DNA from: Symbiodinium sp. CCMP2592
Lineage: Eukaryota; Sar; Dinophyceae; Suessiales; Symbiodiniaceae
Assembly: GCA_905221615.1 (NCBI GenBank)
Contig: CAJNDT010003035.1
Location: forward strand, 522,001-586,000
Length of the DNA stretch: 64,000 nucleotides
Reading direction: 5' to 3'
Each line of letters opens with the position of its first letter. Position 1 is the stretch's first letter. Below are positions 42,786 through 53,231 of this stretch, in pieces. The notes under the pieces are model-generated. The model searched no databases and was not told where the DNA came from. It saw only the letters and a program-made list of their open reading frames with translations. The translations under genes were made by a program, and so were the position numbers.

Positions 42786-42922
42786 ACACCCCTAAACCCC
42801 ATAACCCTAAACCCTAAAACCCTAAACCCTAAATCCTAAAACCTAAACCCCAACCCCTAACCCCTAAACCCTATAAACCCTAAATCCCCAAAACCCTAAA
42901 ACCCTAAATCCCTAAAACCCGA
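42786..42922. repeat. CCCTAAA telomere-like tract
   Basis: CCCTAAACCCTAAAACCC and CCCTAAATCC variants. Confidence 0.85.
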
Positions 42923-43009
42923 ACCCGAATTGCTTGGTCCTGGGTTCTACGGATTTCTGTCGAGCCGAAGATGACGGAAGCGGGTGCTCCAAGTGGGGAG
43001 GCCTTCAGT

Positions 43010-43101
43010 TCAGGAGGATTTTGGGACTTACGGTTCCTTCAAGGGCTCCTTAAAGGGATCTATAGGGTTCCTTAAAGGGATCTACAGGGTTTAGGGTTTA
43101 A
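43010..43101 (-). repeat. Diverged family A terminus plus N block
   Basis: AGGAGGATTTTGGGACTTA (family A left end) followed by TTCCTTCAAGGGCTCC and two AAAGGGATCTATAGGGTTCC units, leading into the family A copy at 43,102. Confidence 0.7.
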
Positions 43102-43188
43102 ACTTGGGAGGATCATGGCACTTAGAAAGTAGGGTTATAAGTTCCTTGATAGGGGTCATAGTTGCTAAGTGCTATGATCCTTTAAGTA
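43102..43188 (-). mobile_element. MITE-like element, family A (short form)
   Basis: AACTTGGGAGGATCATGGCA to GCTATGATCCTTTAAGTA, 87 bp because the middle between GATAGGGGT and CATAGTTGC is deleted. Confidence 0.8.
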
Positions 43189-43824
43189 GTGGGGTTCAGG
43201 GCTTTAGGTGTTTTAGGATTTAGGGCCGATTCAGGGTTTAGGGACTTCAGGGTGTGATATACAGGGTTTAGGGGTCAGGATCACGTGACTGCGAAGCAAG
43301 ACTGAGTCTTCACTTTACTCTATGGCCCAGCAACTTCAGCGTTGCAAGCCTTTTTGAGCCCGAGCCTGCTTCTCGTACGAAATCGAGGGTTCGGAGTTGA
43401 AGTTTCAAGATTGGCTGGACTAAGCTTCAAGGTTCAAGGCTGCAACATCCGAAGCGCGGAACCAGTGCTTCCCTTACTTCTCGTGTTAGAATAGGGTCAC
43501 GGACTCAAAGCCAATCCCCGCACCAAGCGACTCGACTCGACCCAGTAACAAGTGAAGACGAAGCCCACGACGCCAGTGCCAAAAGCTACCACACCTCGGT
43601 TGCGAGCTTCCCAACACTTGTGGGCTCACCTGCCTTGGCTTTTGCAGCCCGTCCCGTTTCTGCAGACTGCAGAGTTAAAGTTGTGTAGTGGAGATGCTGT
43701 AGCGCGCTCACTGCGCGATGCGTTTGGTTTATGACAGCTGCAGCAGTCTCGCAACTGCCCCATGCCAAAAGCCTGGGCTTCTCGGAGGAAAAAGTGAGGC
43801 GATTTAACCCTCACTTGAAACCTG
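43189..43824. other. Unique sequence, no gene chosen
   Basis: Opposed 60-codon frames at 43,552-43,734 (+) and 43,586-43,768 (-). Neither has a recognisable motif. Confidence 0.4.
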
Positions 43825-43934
43825 CTTGAAGGATCGTGGGACTTAGTAACTAGGGTTATAGTTAGGGTAACTCTACTTATAACCCCAATTAAGGTACTTA
43901 TAACCTTATTTGCTAACTCCCATGATCCTCCAAG
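43825..43934 (+). mobile_element. MITE-like element, family A
   Basis: GCTTGAAGGATCGTGGGACT to CCCATGATCCTCCAAGT; the outer TA is lost on both sides. Confidence 0.85.
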
Positions 43935-44124
43935 TGTGGGGTCGTCTTTTCCACCTCCTCGCAGCTGACCGCTGGCTACGGCAGCGCATTCCAGTTCTCA
44001 GGGTGTGTTGCACAGTTTGCACCTTCACCTGGGGAACCCAACCTCTCTTCTTTACGAGCTCTACATCAGGATTTCAGGTCTTACATCATAGCCATGCAAC
44101 CAGGAATGTTCGGGATCCCTAGGT

Positions 44125-44367
44125 ATGAGAACATTTAAAGTAGCTGCATGCTCTCGGGATGGTTACCGAGCTGTCGGCACGGCTCTCCATGACCTCTCGA
44201 GCTCGGTGCCTTCTGAGATACTCGAAGCACCACTGGGCAGGATTCTTGTTAAGGAGCTCAATTATGCAACATTACCAAATTCATTTTTCGGAAACCATAC
44301 CAGGTATCACGAAACATCCCCATTTGGGGTAACTAAAAAAGAGTTCACAAACAAGTGCCCAGACTAA
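44125..44367 (+). CDS. Weak open-frame candidate, 80 codons
   Basis: ATG-initiated plus frame with a balanced composition (for example AVGTALHDLSSSVPSEILEA, RILVKELNYATLPNSFFGN). It lies in a 1.6-kb unique stretch (43,935-45,597) otherwise without clear exons; opposed frames of 74-103 codons overlap at 44,569-44,884. No motif, and no good acceptor or donor was identified. Confidence 0.12.
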   Translation: MRTFKVAACSRDGYRAVGTALHDLSSSVPSEILEAPLGRILVKELNYATLPNSFFGNHTRYHETSPFGVTKKEFTNKCPD

Positions 44368-45597
44368 TACCGCGGCGAGATGAAGATATTCGTGACGCCG
44401 AAACGTTCCAACTGTGCACATCGCCAGGAGAAAAGAAAAATGCAAGCGCCCATTGCAGGATGTGACTACACCGCTTGAACCCTGAATCTCGTTTTCAGTA
44501 TTGAAATATTCGCAGGAACGATGTCGGAGGATCCTATGGACAGTTCTTTGAACTAATCATTCAGGTCATTAATCATTCGGGTCTGCTTTGGGGTTCCTCA
44601 ATGCAAAAGTTCCATTGTGGGGCTCGAAAAATTTGAATAGTGTATAAGTCCTAGCTTCATTGCAATGCCCGTGTGGCACTCCTTTACAAATTGGTTTAGG
44701 CCCTACACCCCAAGCCGTAACCTCGCAGCTTACAATGCACAAGAACAAGACGTCCAGCAGGCCGTTTGTCCACGCTTTGTTTCGCAAACCTGCTGTTGTC
44801 GGCCTTGTGCGCTCACAAGAATGCAGGCCCAATACGGCGTTAGTTGTGCTGTTTGATAGGATTGATAGGAGTGCGTGCATTTAGTTTCCGGTCTGAACGA
44901 TCACAGTTACTGCCCGTGAACCGTGTGCCAATGAATACACAACCTTGACGCCAGACTGTATGGCAGGCCCCATTTCAAGGCTGGTGGACTTCGTGTTCCA
45001 AGACGTGGCTGCATGGTGTCCTTCGCAGGAGCAAAACGACCGACCGCGTGGATACTCTGTGTCAGGAAGAATTGCTATAGTTTACTTGTTCTAGGTGTGT
45101 AGTTTCATGTGCCAGAACCCTTTGTGTCTTCGCCCTTCATTCGGGGATCTATGGCATTACTTCTGGTCTTCTGGACGTGAGAAGAGAGAATCCTCAGAGG
45201 CTGCTGCCGCACACTTTCGTGATTTTGCGCTTACAATAACGGAACAAGGCCTTTCGGGATTTTGATAAATCTTACTTTTGTATAGTATGCCAAAGTATGC
45301 CTGCATAGGGACTACTCGGGGGATCTCACGACCCGTTTAAGGGGCTTGAAAAGTTTTGAGGTCCTCAGGCCTGTATCATGAGAATGACACTGTACTTCGG
45401 GGGTCCTAGGTCCTGATAAAGGAATTTCCCATCCCTAAACCCCAAGACCCTAATTAAGGAACAATTACGGAATTGCCCATGAGGTGGAACGCATTCTGCT
45501 CGACCTCTACCGACGTTCTCGGGTGCCCTGCCTTTAGGGGGGTCTCACATTTCGGCTCGGGGTTTGGGTTGTCGATATTTATGGCTTCTTGCGGGGA

Positions 45598-45662
45598 CTA
45601 GGGTTCCTTAAAGGGTTCCTAAAAAGGGAGCTATAAGGGTTCCGCAAGAGGGGCCCCAGGGT
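45598..45662 (+). repeat. Family N block
   Basis: TTCCTTAAAGGGTTCCTAAA and AAGGGAGCTATAAGGGTTCC leading directly to family A. Confidence 0.75.
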
Positions 45663-45721
45663 TACTTAAAGGATCATGGGACCTAGTAATTAACCCGGGT
45701 GATAATTAGGATAACTATACA
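45663..45721 (+). mobile_element. Family A left half
   Basis: TACTTAAAGGATCATGGGAC, then AATTAACCCGGGTGATAATT and AACTATACAG, where homology stops. Right half absent. Confidence 0.8.
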
Positions 45722-46361
45722 GAACTTCAAGCTTGGGGGTGTCGTTCTTTATGGTTAGATAGTCCAGACTTTCGCTCTAGGCTTCCGGTTCCATATCTTG
45801 GGAGTTCTACAAGGCCCTTCTTGCAAACACCGCATGCACGGTAGACCGTTCAGCATTTTTTTTGGTTTTGCTTTGGATCTCTAACTCTAACCTGTTTCAA
45901 GTTCACCTGGTTGAGCTTCAGTCGTGAAGTCGTGAGCATTTCCAAGTCAGCTAAGCTAGGCAATGCTCGTAGATGTCTACGTATGTCTACGTTCCAAGCA
46001 GCCACGTTTTCAGAGTAGATTCCTCGTTTTCATTGTCCTGATTGCCACAGTGCAGTTGCTTAACGGATCTAACCTAGAGCTAGAGGGCTTGCAGGTGTGG
46101 GCTTATGGGGGACGTGTAATACATGGATCAACCCTTGTTTTCCCGGCCGTTTTCAATCGCAGGTTGCATGTGCACTCTCCTTGTAAAAGAATGAAAACCC
46201 GAACAAAGACCCAAAGACCTGAAAGCCCAGCCACCTGCTGGCAGCAGGCCGAATGCCCCTTCTTGTCGTAGGCAGAGGGTCTCTCACTCCTTCTGGCAAA
46301 TCACCGGTCTCAGCGATACGCGACGTAGGTAAGCCACATGAGCTCAAATCCTGATACCCTA
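45722..46361. other. Unique sequence, possible membrane-like frame
   Basis: Plus frame 45,963-46,271 (102 codons) contains a hydrophobic run (FLVFIVLIATVQLL) followed by NLELEGLQVWAYGGRVIHG. It could be an exon with a membrane segment, but it has no homology cue. Confidence 0.3.
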
Positions 46362-46457
46362 CCTGTAGCCGAAAAGACCTACCTTATAAGGGTTCCTGAA
46401 TATGGTATATATATATATATATAGTTCCTTGAAAAGGTAGGTCTTTTATGCTACAGG
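46362..46457. mobile_element. Inverted-repeat element, family H, copy 1
   Basis: Arms CCTGTAGCCGAAAAGACCTA and GGTAGGTCTTTTATGCTACAGG flank AGGGTTCCTGAATATGG, a TA-dinucleotide run, and AGTTCCTTG. Confidence 0.85.
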
Positions 46458-46958
46458 CACAGGTAAGCCCTGCACACCTCGTAGCCGTCAGGCCTCGACA
46501 CGCCGCACCTGCACATCAATCACAAAATCGAATAAGGAAATTTCCTGCCCACACCCTCAGAGGCCCTCCAGACCCCCTCCAACAAATGCATGGCACCAGC
46601 GACCTTTAATCTAGTAAGTTAGTACAGGCTATACAGGGTTTGAAGAACAGTACCCTGCTCTTACGTAGCTGGATCTGCAATCCGGAGCACATGAACTTGC
46701 TCCTAAACTCCTTTCAAGCCCATCGCCACTACCAGATCTTCAACGCGCCCTTGGAAAGCAAGCCCTGCACTCAGAATTTCGCAACATCCAGGTGGGGCTA
46801 AGTTCGAATGTCACTACGATCTTGCCTGCGTTACATGCGTACGGACAGAGCCGCATCCAATTTCGTGCAGAAGTTGCAAGGTCATGTCTGGTCGGTGATT
46901 GGATGGCAGGTTTACAGCAAACAGCTCGAGGTCCAAAGTTCGCAAGAGCAAGATCTCC

Positions 46959-47048
46959 CCCGTAGCCGAAAAGACCTACCCTTTTAGGGTTCCTGAATAT
47001 GGTTTCTATATATAGTTCCTTTAAAAGGTAGGTCTTTTCGGCTGCAGG
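46959..47048. mobile_element. Inverted-repeat element, family H, copy 2
   Basis: Arms CCGTAGCCGAAAAGACCTAC and GGTAGGTCTTTTCGGCTGCAGG. The loop is TATATATAG, shorter than in the copy 600 bp upstream. Between the two copies the DNA is unique. Confidence 0.85.
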
Positions 47049-47421
47049 TATAGAGGTGCACTCAACACATCCCAGCAGCTAGCAAGGACACTAAGTTAAA
47101 GTTCAGGAAGTGACGAATCAGTCGTCCGAGACTGGGATTATACATACACTTGAAGTTTCTGCAGAGGTTAGGCTTGGAAGTATTGACGCAGGAAGACACC
47201 TGGTTACTTCACCATAGCAGCAGAGCCCTAAATGGTTCTGAATCGCATCTCGATCTGCGAACAACGGATCCTGAACTCCAAATCCCAAATCCCGAGACCT
47301 GCAGCCTCTAAACGGGAAAACCCCAAACCTTGAACCGCGCCCGCGCCGAAGGCACTGACTGTAATGCATTTAAGGGATAGGTCTGATATCACCATAAGGG
47401 TACTCTCAGTGTGATATCAGC

Positions 47422-47700
47422 CTAGCATGAATGTAGCCGCCTATCATAGCGTGATAAAGCTTGCAGATTGCGGACATGCACTAGAGCTTGCATGTTGGGT
47501 GTTAAGGACCTCAACACGACATTGGACCTGCAGTCCAACAGGCTCACGTTTCGGTGGCTTACGATTCTGAAGCCAACATCCCGTACAGAAATAGGTCTGC
47601 TGGGTTTCAGGTACTCCACAGTCTTCCTTTGACCTGAGCGGCCCAGGGGGTCTCTTGAGAAGTAGCTCTCACACGTAGCTTGTAAATTCTGAAGAACCAA
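47422..47700 (-). CDS. Weak open-frame candidate, 92 codons
   Basis: Minus-strand frame with composition typical of protein (for example RKTVEYLKPSRPISVRDVGF, RIVSHRNVSLLDCRSNVVLR). It begins right beside the family O inverted repeat at 47,700 and ends near a small CTGATATCAC/GTGATATCAG hairpin (47,383-47,420). No domain is recognised. It could be part of a larger spliced gene on the minus strand; no acceptor or donor is clear. Confidence 0.14.
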   Translation of the reverse strand: MVLQNLQATCESYFSRDPLGRSGQRKTVEYLKPSRPISVRDVGFRIVSHRNVSLLDCRSNVVLRSLTPNMQALVHVRNLQALSRYDRRLHSC

Positions 47701-47810
47701 GAGGGTCCAGTTATACGGTTTGTACGACCACTATGGAATTAGGCCACAAAGCCATGATCAGAATGGTCTTTGAGGGCCGAATTCCATGATCGTCGTATCT
47801 TTGGACCCTC
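47700..47810. mobile_element. Inverted-repeat element, family O (single copy)
   Basis: Ends GAGGGTCCA and TGGACCCTC, then ACGACCACTATGGAATTAGG against CGAATTCCATGATCGTCGT. It can fold over its whole length with bulges. Confidence 0.7.
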
Positions 47811-47884
47811 TGGGGAATGTACAGCGAACTTCCCAAAAGGCCCTCCAAGTTTCAGCCCTTAAATTCCCCCTTAAAGCCACAGCT

Positions 47885-48230
47885 TGAAGCCCCTAATCCC
47901 TGAACCCTAAACCGTTCAGCCCCCCAGGCATGGCATGAATCCCCCGTGAAAGCCCCCTTTCAGCCCCCCTAAACCCTAAACCCCAACACCCAAAACCCTA
48001 AGCCCCAAAACCCTAAACCCTAAACCCCAGGTATGGCATGGAATGGGTGGAGGAGCCCATGATCGAGCCTGGCTTCATGGCGCTGGGACCCTGGCTTTTC
48101 CTCTTGAGAAGCAGGGGGCTTAGGATTTTTGAATGGTTTAGGGTTTTGGGGTTTAGGGTTTAGGGTTTATGGGTTTTGGGTTTAGGGCTTTGGGTTTTGG
48201 GTTTAGGGTTTAGGGTGTTGCTTTAAAAGG
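47885..48230. repeat. Telomere-like words on both strands
   Basis: CCCTAAACC words to about 48,030, then GGGTTTAGGGTTTAGGG words from 48,135, so the two orientations face each other across about 100 bp of unique DNA. Confidence 0.8.
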
Positions 48231-48263
48231 GTCTTTTTGGGGGGATCCGTAGTAGGGTTTTAT

Positions 48264-48356
48264 GATATAGCGGCCTTTACAATAGTTAGAAGAGGGTTTG
48301 GGGGCATACTCTACTATCCCCCTAAACCCTATTCTGATTCTTAAGGCCCCTACAGT
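48264..48356 (+). mobile_element. Diverged family C copy
   Basis: GATATAGCGGCCTTTACAAT to GATTCTTAAGGCCCCTACAG with ATCCCCCTAAACCCTATTCT. Preceded by an N-type GGATCCGTAGTAGGGTTTTA. Confidence 0.7.
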
Positions 48357-48461
48357 ACCCAGTTTCTTCGGAGGTTTCAGCAGTGAGGGGCCCCTCCGAT
48401 TCCATAGGTGCCTGTAGCGAGGGCTTTGCTTTGGTGCCTTAACTTTGCGGATGTAGAACCT

Positions 48462-48544
48462 CGGGTTATAATTAGGGTAACTATACTTATAACCCCAATT
48501 AAGGTACTTATAACCTTATTGCTAAGTCCCATGATCCTCCAAGT
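48462..48544 (+). mobile_element. Family A, left-truncated
   Basis: GGGTTATAATTAGGGTAACT to CCCATGATCCTCCAAGT; the left terminus is missing. Confidence 0.85.
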
Positions 48545-48731
48545 CCCAGTAGAACCTTCCTTTTGGAAGTCATTGAAGTTCAAACGGATCAACCTTTAGA
48601 TCCTGTCGGGGATCTGGTTACTGGTTTCTGCAGAAGCAGGGTTATGCAGGGTTGGGGTCCGCGGCACAGGACTTGCGCTCAAGCACCGTTTTGTTATGTA
48701 GGTTCTTGTTTGTGGCGTTGTGAAGCTATTC

Positions 48732-48840
48732 ATGTAGGAACTTGACGAAGAAACCCTGGGTCTTTATTAAGGGTTACTTACATGAATCCTAGTATTTTGG
48801 GCTTATAAGGCCAGCGCTTCTTAAGCAGGTTCCTACACTA
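48732..48840. mobile_element. MITE-like element, family E, copy 2
   Basis: ATGTAGGAACTTGACGAAGA to TTAAGCAGGTTCCTACACTA; inside GAATCCTAGTATTTTGGGC mirrors the first copy's CCAAAATAATAGGATTC, so the interior is inverted relative to 11,621. Confidence 0.85.
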
Positions 48841-49039
48841 ACCTCCGATCCGACAGACGTCTCCCAGGTCGCTGGGTATGTCCGGGAGTAGGGGTTTGGG
48901 GTTTAGGGCTTTGGGGTTTAGGGGGCTTAGGGGTTTAGGGTTTAGACTTCAATGTGCTACGTCTTGGAGTCTCAGGGTTTGGGAAATTAAGGCTTCGGAC
49001 GTGGGGGTGTAGGGCCGGAGCTTAAGGTTTAGAGGCTTG

Positions 49040-49148
49040 CTTAAAGAATCATGGGACTTAGTAACAGTGGAACTATACTTATAACCACTTATAACCCCGA
49101 GTAACATACTTATAACCTTACTTGCTGAGTCCCATATTCCTCCAAGTA
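49040..49148 (+). mobile_element. MITE-like element, family A (diverged)
   Basis: CTTAAAGAATCATGGGACTT to CCCATATTCCTCCAAGTA; GGATCA is mutated at both ends. Confidence 0.8.
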
Positions 49149-49927
49149 TAGGGTCTTGGGGCATGAGGGTCCTTGGCTTAGGGAGCTCGAGGCTCAATGG
49201 GTTCCTCCGGCATTTGCCGATACTTTGTCCCATCACTTCGGAGGACTTCCACATTCCCAGCCCGATTGAGGGCCGAAAAAGCCCTTTGACTGAGGGATCG
49301 TCCTGAAATCACGGAGTAATTCGAGGGATCCTCGATGTTTAGATTTAGATACAGGTACAAGTAGTTAGAAGTAATAAGGTTCTCCGAAGGGTAGGCCCGC
49401 ACCTCGCTGCACATTTTCGAGGCCGTACGGAGTACATGAGCAGTTCATCGCAGCGCAGGAGCACTGACTCCAACGGCACAGGGGAATTCAGGGTTGCAGG
49501 AATACGAAGGGAGGAAGGCGCACATGGCTCGGGTGGAATGGACAGGGTTCCCAGACTATCTAATATCCCCCACCTGCTGCAGATCCTTGCTGTGTTTGAT
49601 CAAAGGATGTTCTAATTCTAGTATCTGTGGAACAGGAGGAGAGCCCTTGAAGTTCTGGGTATTTTTCGGGGCGGGCCTCTGTCGCTTACGTGGAGCTCTT
49701 GGTTTCAGCATGCCGAAACAAAAATTTCTGGAACTAAGCCTGGAGACTTCTTCTTCAAAACCTTCGACCGGGATTGTTTGCACCTAGAGGCCCTCCGAAA
49801 CGGTTGCGTGTCTCCGCTATTTCACCAAAAGCTGCTGGCAAGTTGCAAGCCACAGCATGGCCTGAAGCGATTGGAACAGCACCGAAGCCTTGATATTAGA
49901 TCCGAAAGCTCCAAACCACAACGGGTG
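49149..49927. other. Unique sequence, opposed weak frames
   Basis: Plus frame 49,494-49,787 (97 codons) and minus frame 49,556-49,783 (75 codons) overlap. The minus one is basic (PRAPRKRQRPAPKNTQNFKG). No motif decides between them. Confidence 0.35.
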
Positions 49928-49999
49928 TCTTAATTGGGGTTATAAGTATAGTTACCCTAACTATAACCCTAGTTACTAAGTCCCATGATCCTTAAAGTA
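49928..49999 (-). mobile_element. Family A, left-truncated
   Basis: TTAATTGGGGTTATAAGTAT to CCCATGATCCTTAAAGTA. Confidence 0.85.
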
Positions 50000-50094
50000 G
50001 GGTTCAAACGGCGTGCCGCCGCGACGGGGCCATGGAGCCCCTAAAGTTGAGGGGTTGGGGCTTCTCAGGTTTGGGACCAACCCTAAACTCCAAG

Positions 50095-50222
50095 TGTAAA
50101 AGGAGGGACCCTTAATAAGGACCCCTAGGTATATACCCATAATATAGCCATTATATACCCATTATATAGCGCCATTATAGGGTAGGGGTCCCGATTAAGG
50201 GTCCCTCCTTTTCCCTTTTTAC
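50095..50222. mobile_element. MITE-like element, family J, copy 2
   Basis: GTAAAAGGAGGGACCCTTAA to AAGGGTCCCTCCTTTTCCC. The interior order (ATATACCCATAATATAGCC) is inverted relative to the 23,041 copy. Confidence 0.9.
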
Positions 50223-50379
50223 AAACCCGAAAGCTCCAAGAAGCTGACGAGGAGAAATGCTTGGCCGACGAGGCGTCTGTGTGGGCAGAGCACTATGCAG
50301 GCTTGACTCCCGGGCTGACCCTGCCAAGGGTTTAGGGTTTTAGGGTTTAGGGTTTAGGGCCTGCCTTGAGTGTAGAATA

Positions 50380-50504
50380 TACTTGGAGGATCATGGGACG
50401 TAATAAGTCAGGTTATAAGTACCTTAAATGAGGGTTATAAGTAGCTATATGTTCAAGTACCCTAATTATGACCATAGTTACAAAGTCCCATGATTCTCTA
50501 AGTA
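50380..50504 (-). mobile_element. MITE-like element, family A
   Basis: TACTTGGAGGATCATGGGAC to CCCATGATTCTCTAAGTA, TA-bounded. Confidence 0.9.
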
Positions 50505-50602
50505 GGGCTCGGTATAAACAGTAAGAATCTTCCTCTATAACTACATAACACGTATGCAAAAGAAGATACAAGGCAAGACCCTCTTACAAACATATGAGGC
50601 CC

Positions 50603-50783
50603 CTAAGTGAGAAGATGGTCGTAAGCCTGTGGCGACACTGCAACCAGCCTCCGCACGAAGTCTTCGGTCTGCGCAGGAAGCCATACACTTAAGAATCTTA
50701 AATTGGCAGCGGCATGTCTTTCCTCCTCTGTGCTTAGATGAACTTTGAACGTTTGTTGCTCAATGCGACCGAGCATTGCCAAC
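50603..50783 (-). CDS. Candidate 3'-terminal exon, unknown protein
   Basis: Minus-strand frame of about 60 codons ending in TAG. The peptide is convincingly protein-like (for example RIEQQTFKVHLSTEEERHAA, SVWLPAQTEDFVRRLVAVSP, then QAYDHLLT). A possible acceptor TGTTGAG|G lies at its upstream edge. Without splicing, the frame extends to 50,845. Plus-strand DNA beyond 50,850 is Pro/Lys-rich telomere-like sequence, so upstream exons would have to lie beyond 51 kb. No family recognised. It is short, but its composition is clearly better than that of neighbouring frames. Confidence 0.27.
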
Positions 50784-51233
50784 CTCAACACAGCCGGCTT
50801 AAGAAGCACCAGCACCCTGACACCCAAACGATCTCCAAGCCCCATGATGCCCTACACCCTAAACGCTACACCATAAACCCGAAACCCTCAACCCTTAATC
50901 CCAAATTCACAGGCTCCTTAAAGAACAGCTCCCCACCTCTCGACCTCCGGAACCTCAAGCCCAAAACTCGACCACCTGAAGCATCCCCCCAGCATCATGA
51001 ACCTCCCAAGCCCTGCACGGTAAGCTGCGCGCTTTGCTTCAATACTATAGAGGTCTGAGTATTTCCTAGAAAGTCCGTATGTCTTCATTTACTGACAGTT
51101 TAATATACCCCTGGCTTTACAACTACACTGCACCGTCGCAGGGAATTTGGATTGCGTCGACTTCTACCGGAAGCGTGAGATACTCCAGGACATGTTCGTG
51201 CAGGGATTCCTAAGTAAGCACATTACCTGATTA

Positions 51234-51315
51234 AAGGCTCCATGGTAGTTTCTTTTTGGGGTTGATACTTAAAATCCCATAAGGTAATCCCAAAAAGGCA
51301 CTACTATGGAGCCTA
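51234..51315. mobile_element. MITE-like element, family K, copy 2
   Basis: AGGCTCCATGGTAGTTTCTT to AGGCACTACTATGGAGCCT, with TTTTTGGGGTTGATAC / AATCCCAAAAAGG inner arms. Confidence 0.85.
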
Positions 51316-51392
51316 TGGGTACCCCAAGGAATGCCGAGCCCGACCCACGCCACCAGAGGAGTCTGTCGAAGTCTTGTGGGCAAGGAAACGTA

Positions 51393-51499
51393 CTACAGGG
51401 GTCTTAATAAATACCTTATACTATTTTGGGGGGTTCCTCATTATAATTGTAGTATCATGGACCCCTAAACCCTAGTCGAACTATTAAGGCCCCTCTACT
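51393..51499 (+). mobile_element. MITE-like element, family C
   Basis: CTACAGGGGTCTTAATAAAT to CTATTAAGGCCCCTCTACT, with TGGACCCCTAAACCC inside. Confidence 0.85.
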
Positions 51500-51597
51500 A
51501 TGAGGTGTGTAGGATTCATGGTTTCGTACCTGCTAGAGTAGAATTCATGAGGCTACGGTGCGTACAGCTCTAGCATTGGATCAGAAGCTCGCAATGC

Positions 51598-51711
51598 TAC
51601 TTGGAGGATCATGGGACTTAGTAAGTAAGGTTATAGGTGCTTTAATTGGGGTTATAAGTATATTTAGCCTAATTATAACCCCAGTTACTAAGTCCCATGA
51701 TCCTTCAAGTA
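51598..51711 (-). mobile_element. MITE-like element, family A
   Basis: TACTTGGAGGATCATGGGAC to CCCATGATCCTTCAAGTA, TA-bounded. Confidence 0.9.
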
Positions 51712-51969
51712 GAGTTAAAGGGACCTAGACAAAACTGACAACACCCAAGTTCCGCAGGGTTCCGTGCTGCAGGAGGTAGAAGCAATACCGGGCATGGACT
51801 GAGCCCGGGGCACCGCACTGTAGCGGCCAGGAGTTGCAAAAGTTCCGGAAAGTTCTGGACAGGGTACACACTCGCTCGATTACTGTGTGTTTGACCTTCG
51901 TGCGGTTTGTTTCTTGCCTGGTCACATCGCCAGAGATGCTTTGCACAGCATTGCGGTGTCGCTTGTATG

Positions 51970-52102
51970 CGTGCACACACACACACACACACGTCAACAT
52001 TCAGGATCATACTCTAATGTTAAGCAGATGTATAAACAGCTGTAATATGTAAGTATACGGCTTTTATTACGTGTGTACATATATATATATATATATATAT
52101 GT
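51970..52102. repeat. CA and TA microsatellites
   Basis: (CA)n at 51,973-51,992 and (TA)n at 52,079-52,101 in unique DNA. Adjacent minus frames of 91-101 codons include the CA repeat and are not supported. Confidence 0.8.
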
Positions 52103-52432
52103 ATAAGGAGCATCCAGACCTGTGGTGACCTGCTGTATTCGCGGTGTTTGATGGTTCGCATGCGTGTGGGAGCCCCTTGAATGTTAGTGTGTGGCTCTTG
52201 GGGTTTCCCTGTTATGATTGTCTTAAGTTTATCAACGAAACCTTATTCAAGTCATGAAGGCTCCTGTAGAAGACCCTTCTTTCAGGTGTTGCAACTTTAC
52301 CTGCTCCTGTGCTGCTGGCAATCTCCCGCAACTGCCCGTGCATGCGCCGACAGGCACGGTTATGATGTCACGATCCGCCCCCGTAGCCGGAGCCAGCCTT
52401 TCTTTCTAAGGTTCTTGGTTTCGTATCTCTAA

Positions 52433-52515
52433 TAGTAAGTAAGGTTATAAGTACCTTAATTGGGGTTATAAGTATAGTTACCCTAATTATAACCCTAGTT
52501 ACTAAGTCCCATGAT
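52433..52515 (-). mobile_element. Family A without outer termini
   Basis: TAGTAAGTAAGGTTATAAGT to TTACTAAGTCCCATGAT. Both CTTAAAGG/CCTTTAAG outer ends are missing. Confidence 0.85.
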
Positions 52516-53132
52516 AAACCGGTTAATCAGCGGCCTCGAATCCCGTAGAGCCAGCAATTCTTATATGCACAGCTTTTGGGGACTTAGGGTTCAGAGGTTT
52601 ATGGTTTAGGGACTGAGGGTTTGGGGTTTGCGGGTTTAGGGTTGAGGAGCTACAACCTTTACCGAAAGGGTCGGGGGGTCCTTTCGCCTTGTTTTGTTTT
52701 AGTCCGTGGAAGTGACAGTCCCAAACGATCTTCCCGAGATCTCGCACTGCCTCAACATGAATCTTGGCATACGCATGGCCATCGTCGGCCGGACCTTGAA
52801 CCGTAAGGGAGGATCACTGGAACAGAGTTCTGGGAGATTGTAAAACTATAGTCTTATTCGGGAATTCTAACACCCGAAACCTTCAGCCCTTTCTTAGCTC
52901 ATGCGACCCAGTTTCTCGCTTGAAGCTGCAAGCTTCAAGGGTGCACCCTGAACCCCCAAAGCCTATAAATCCTAAGCCCTACGCCCTAAACCTTACACCC
53001 AAGCTGTAATCACGGTTCTCTCCGAAACCTGTAGCATAGGATTCTTTAAACGTTTGAGGATTCTTTAAGGGCTACGATGATGTATTCATCACCATGCGGA
53101 ATCTTTAGGGAAATACAGTGGTAGTTTCCAAC

Positions 53133-53231
53133 GATCATGGGACTTAGTAACTAGGGTTACAATTAGGGTAGCTATACTTCTAACCCCAATTAAGGTACTT
53201 ATAACCTTACTAGGTCCCATGATCATCCAAG
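53133..53231 (+). mobile_element. MITE-like element, family A
   Basis: GATCATGGGACTTAGTAACT to TAGGTCCCATGATCATCCAAG; left outer bases lost. Confidence 0.85.

Noticed and set aside
46959..46980. CCGTAGCC at the family H end as a dinoflagellate spliced-leader relic
   Set aside because: Only eight bases match the start of the known leader; the rest (GAAAAGACC) differs, and the sequence is part of an inverted repeat.
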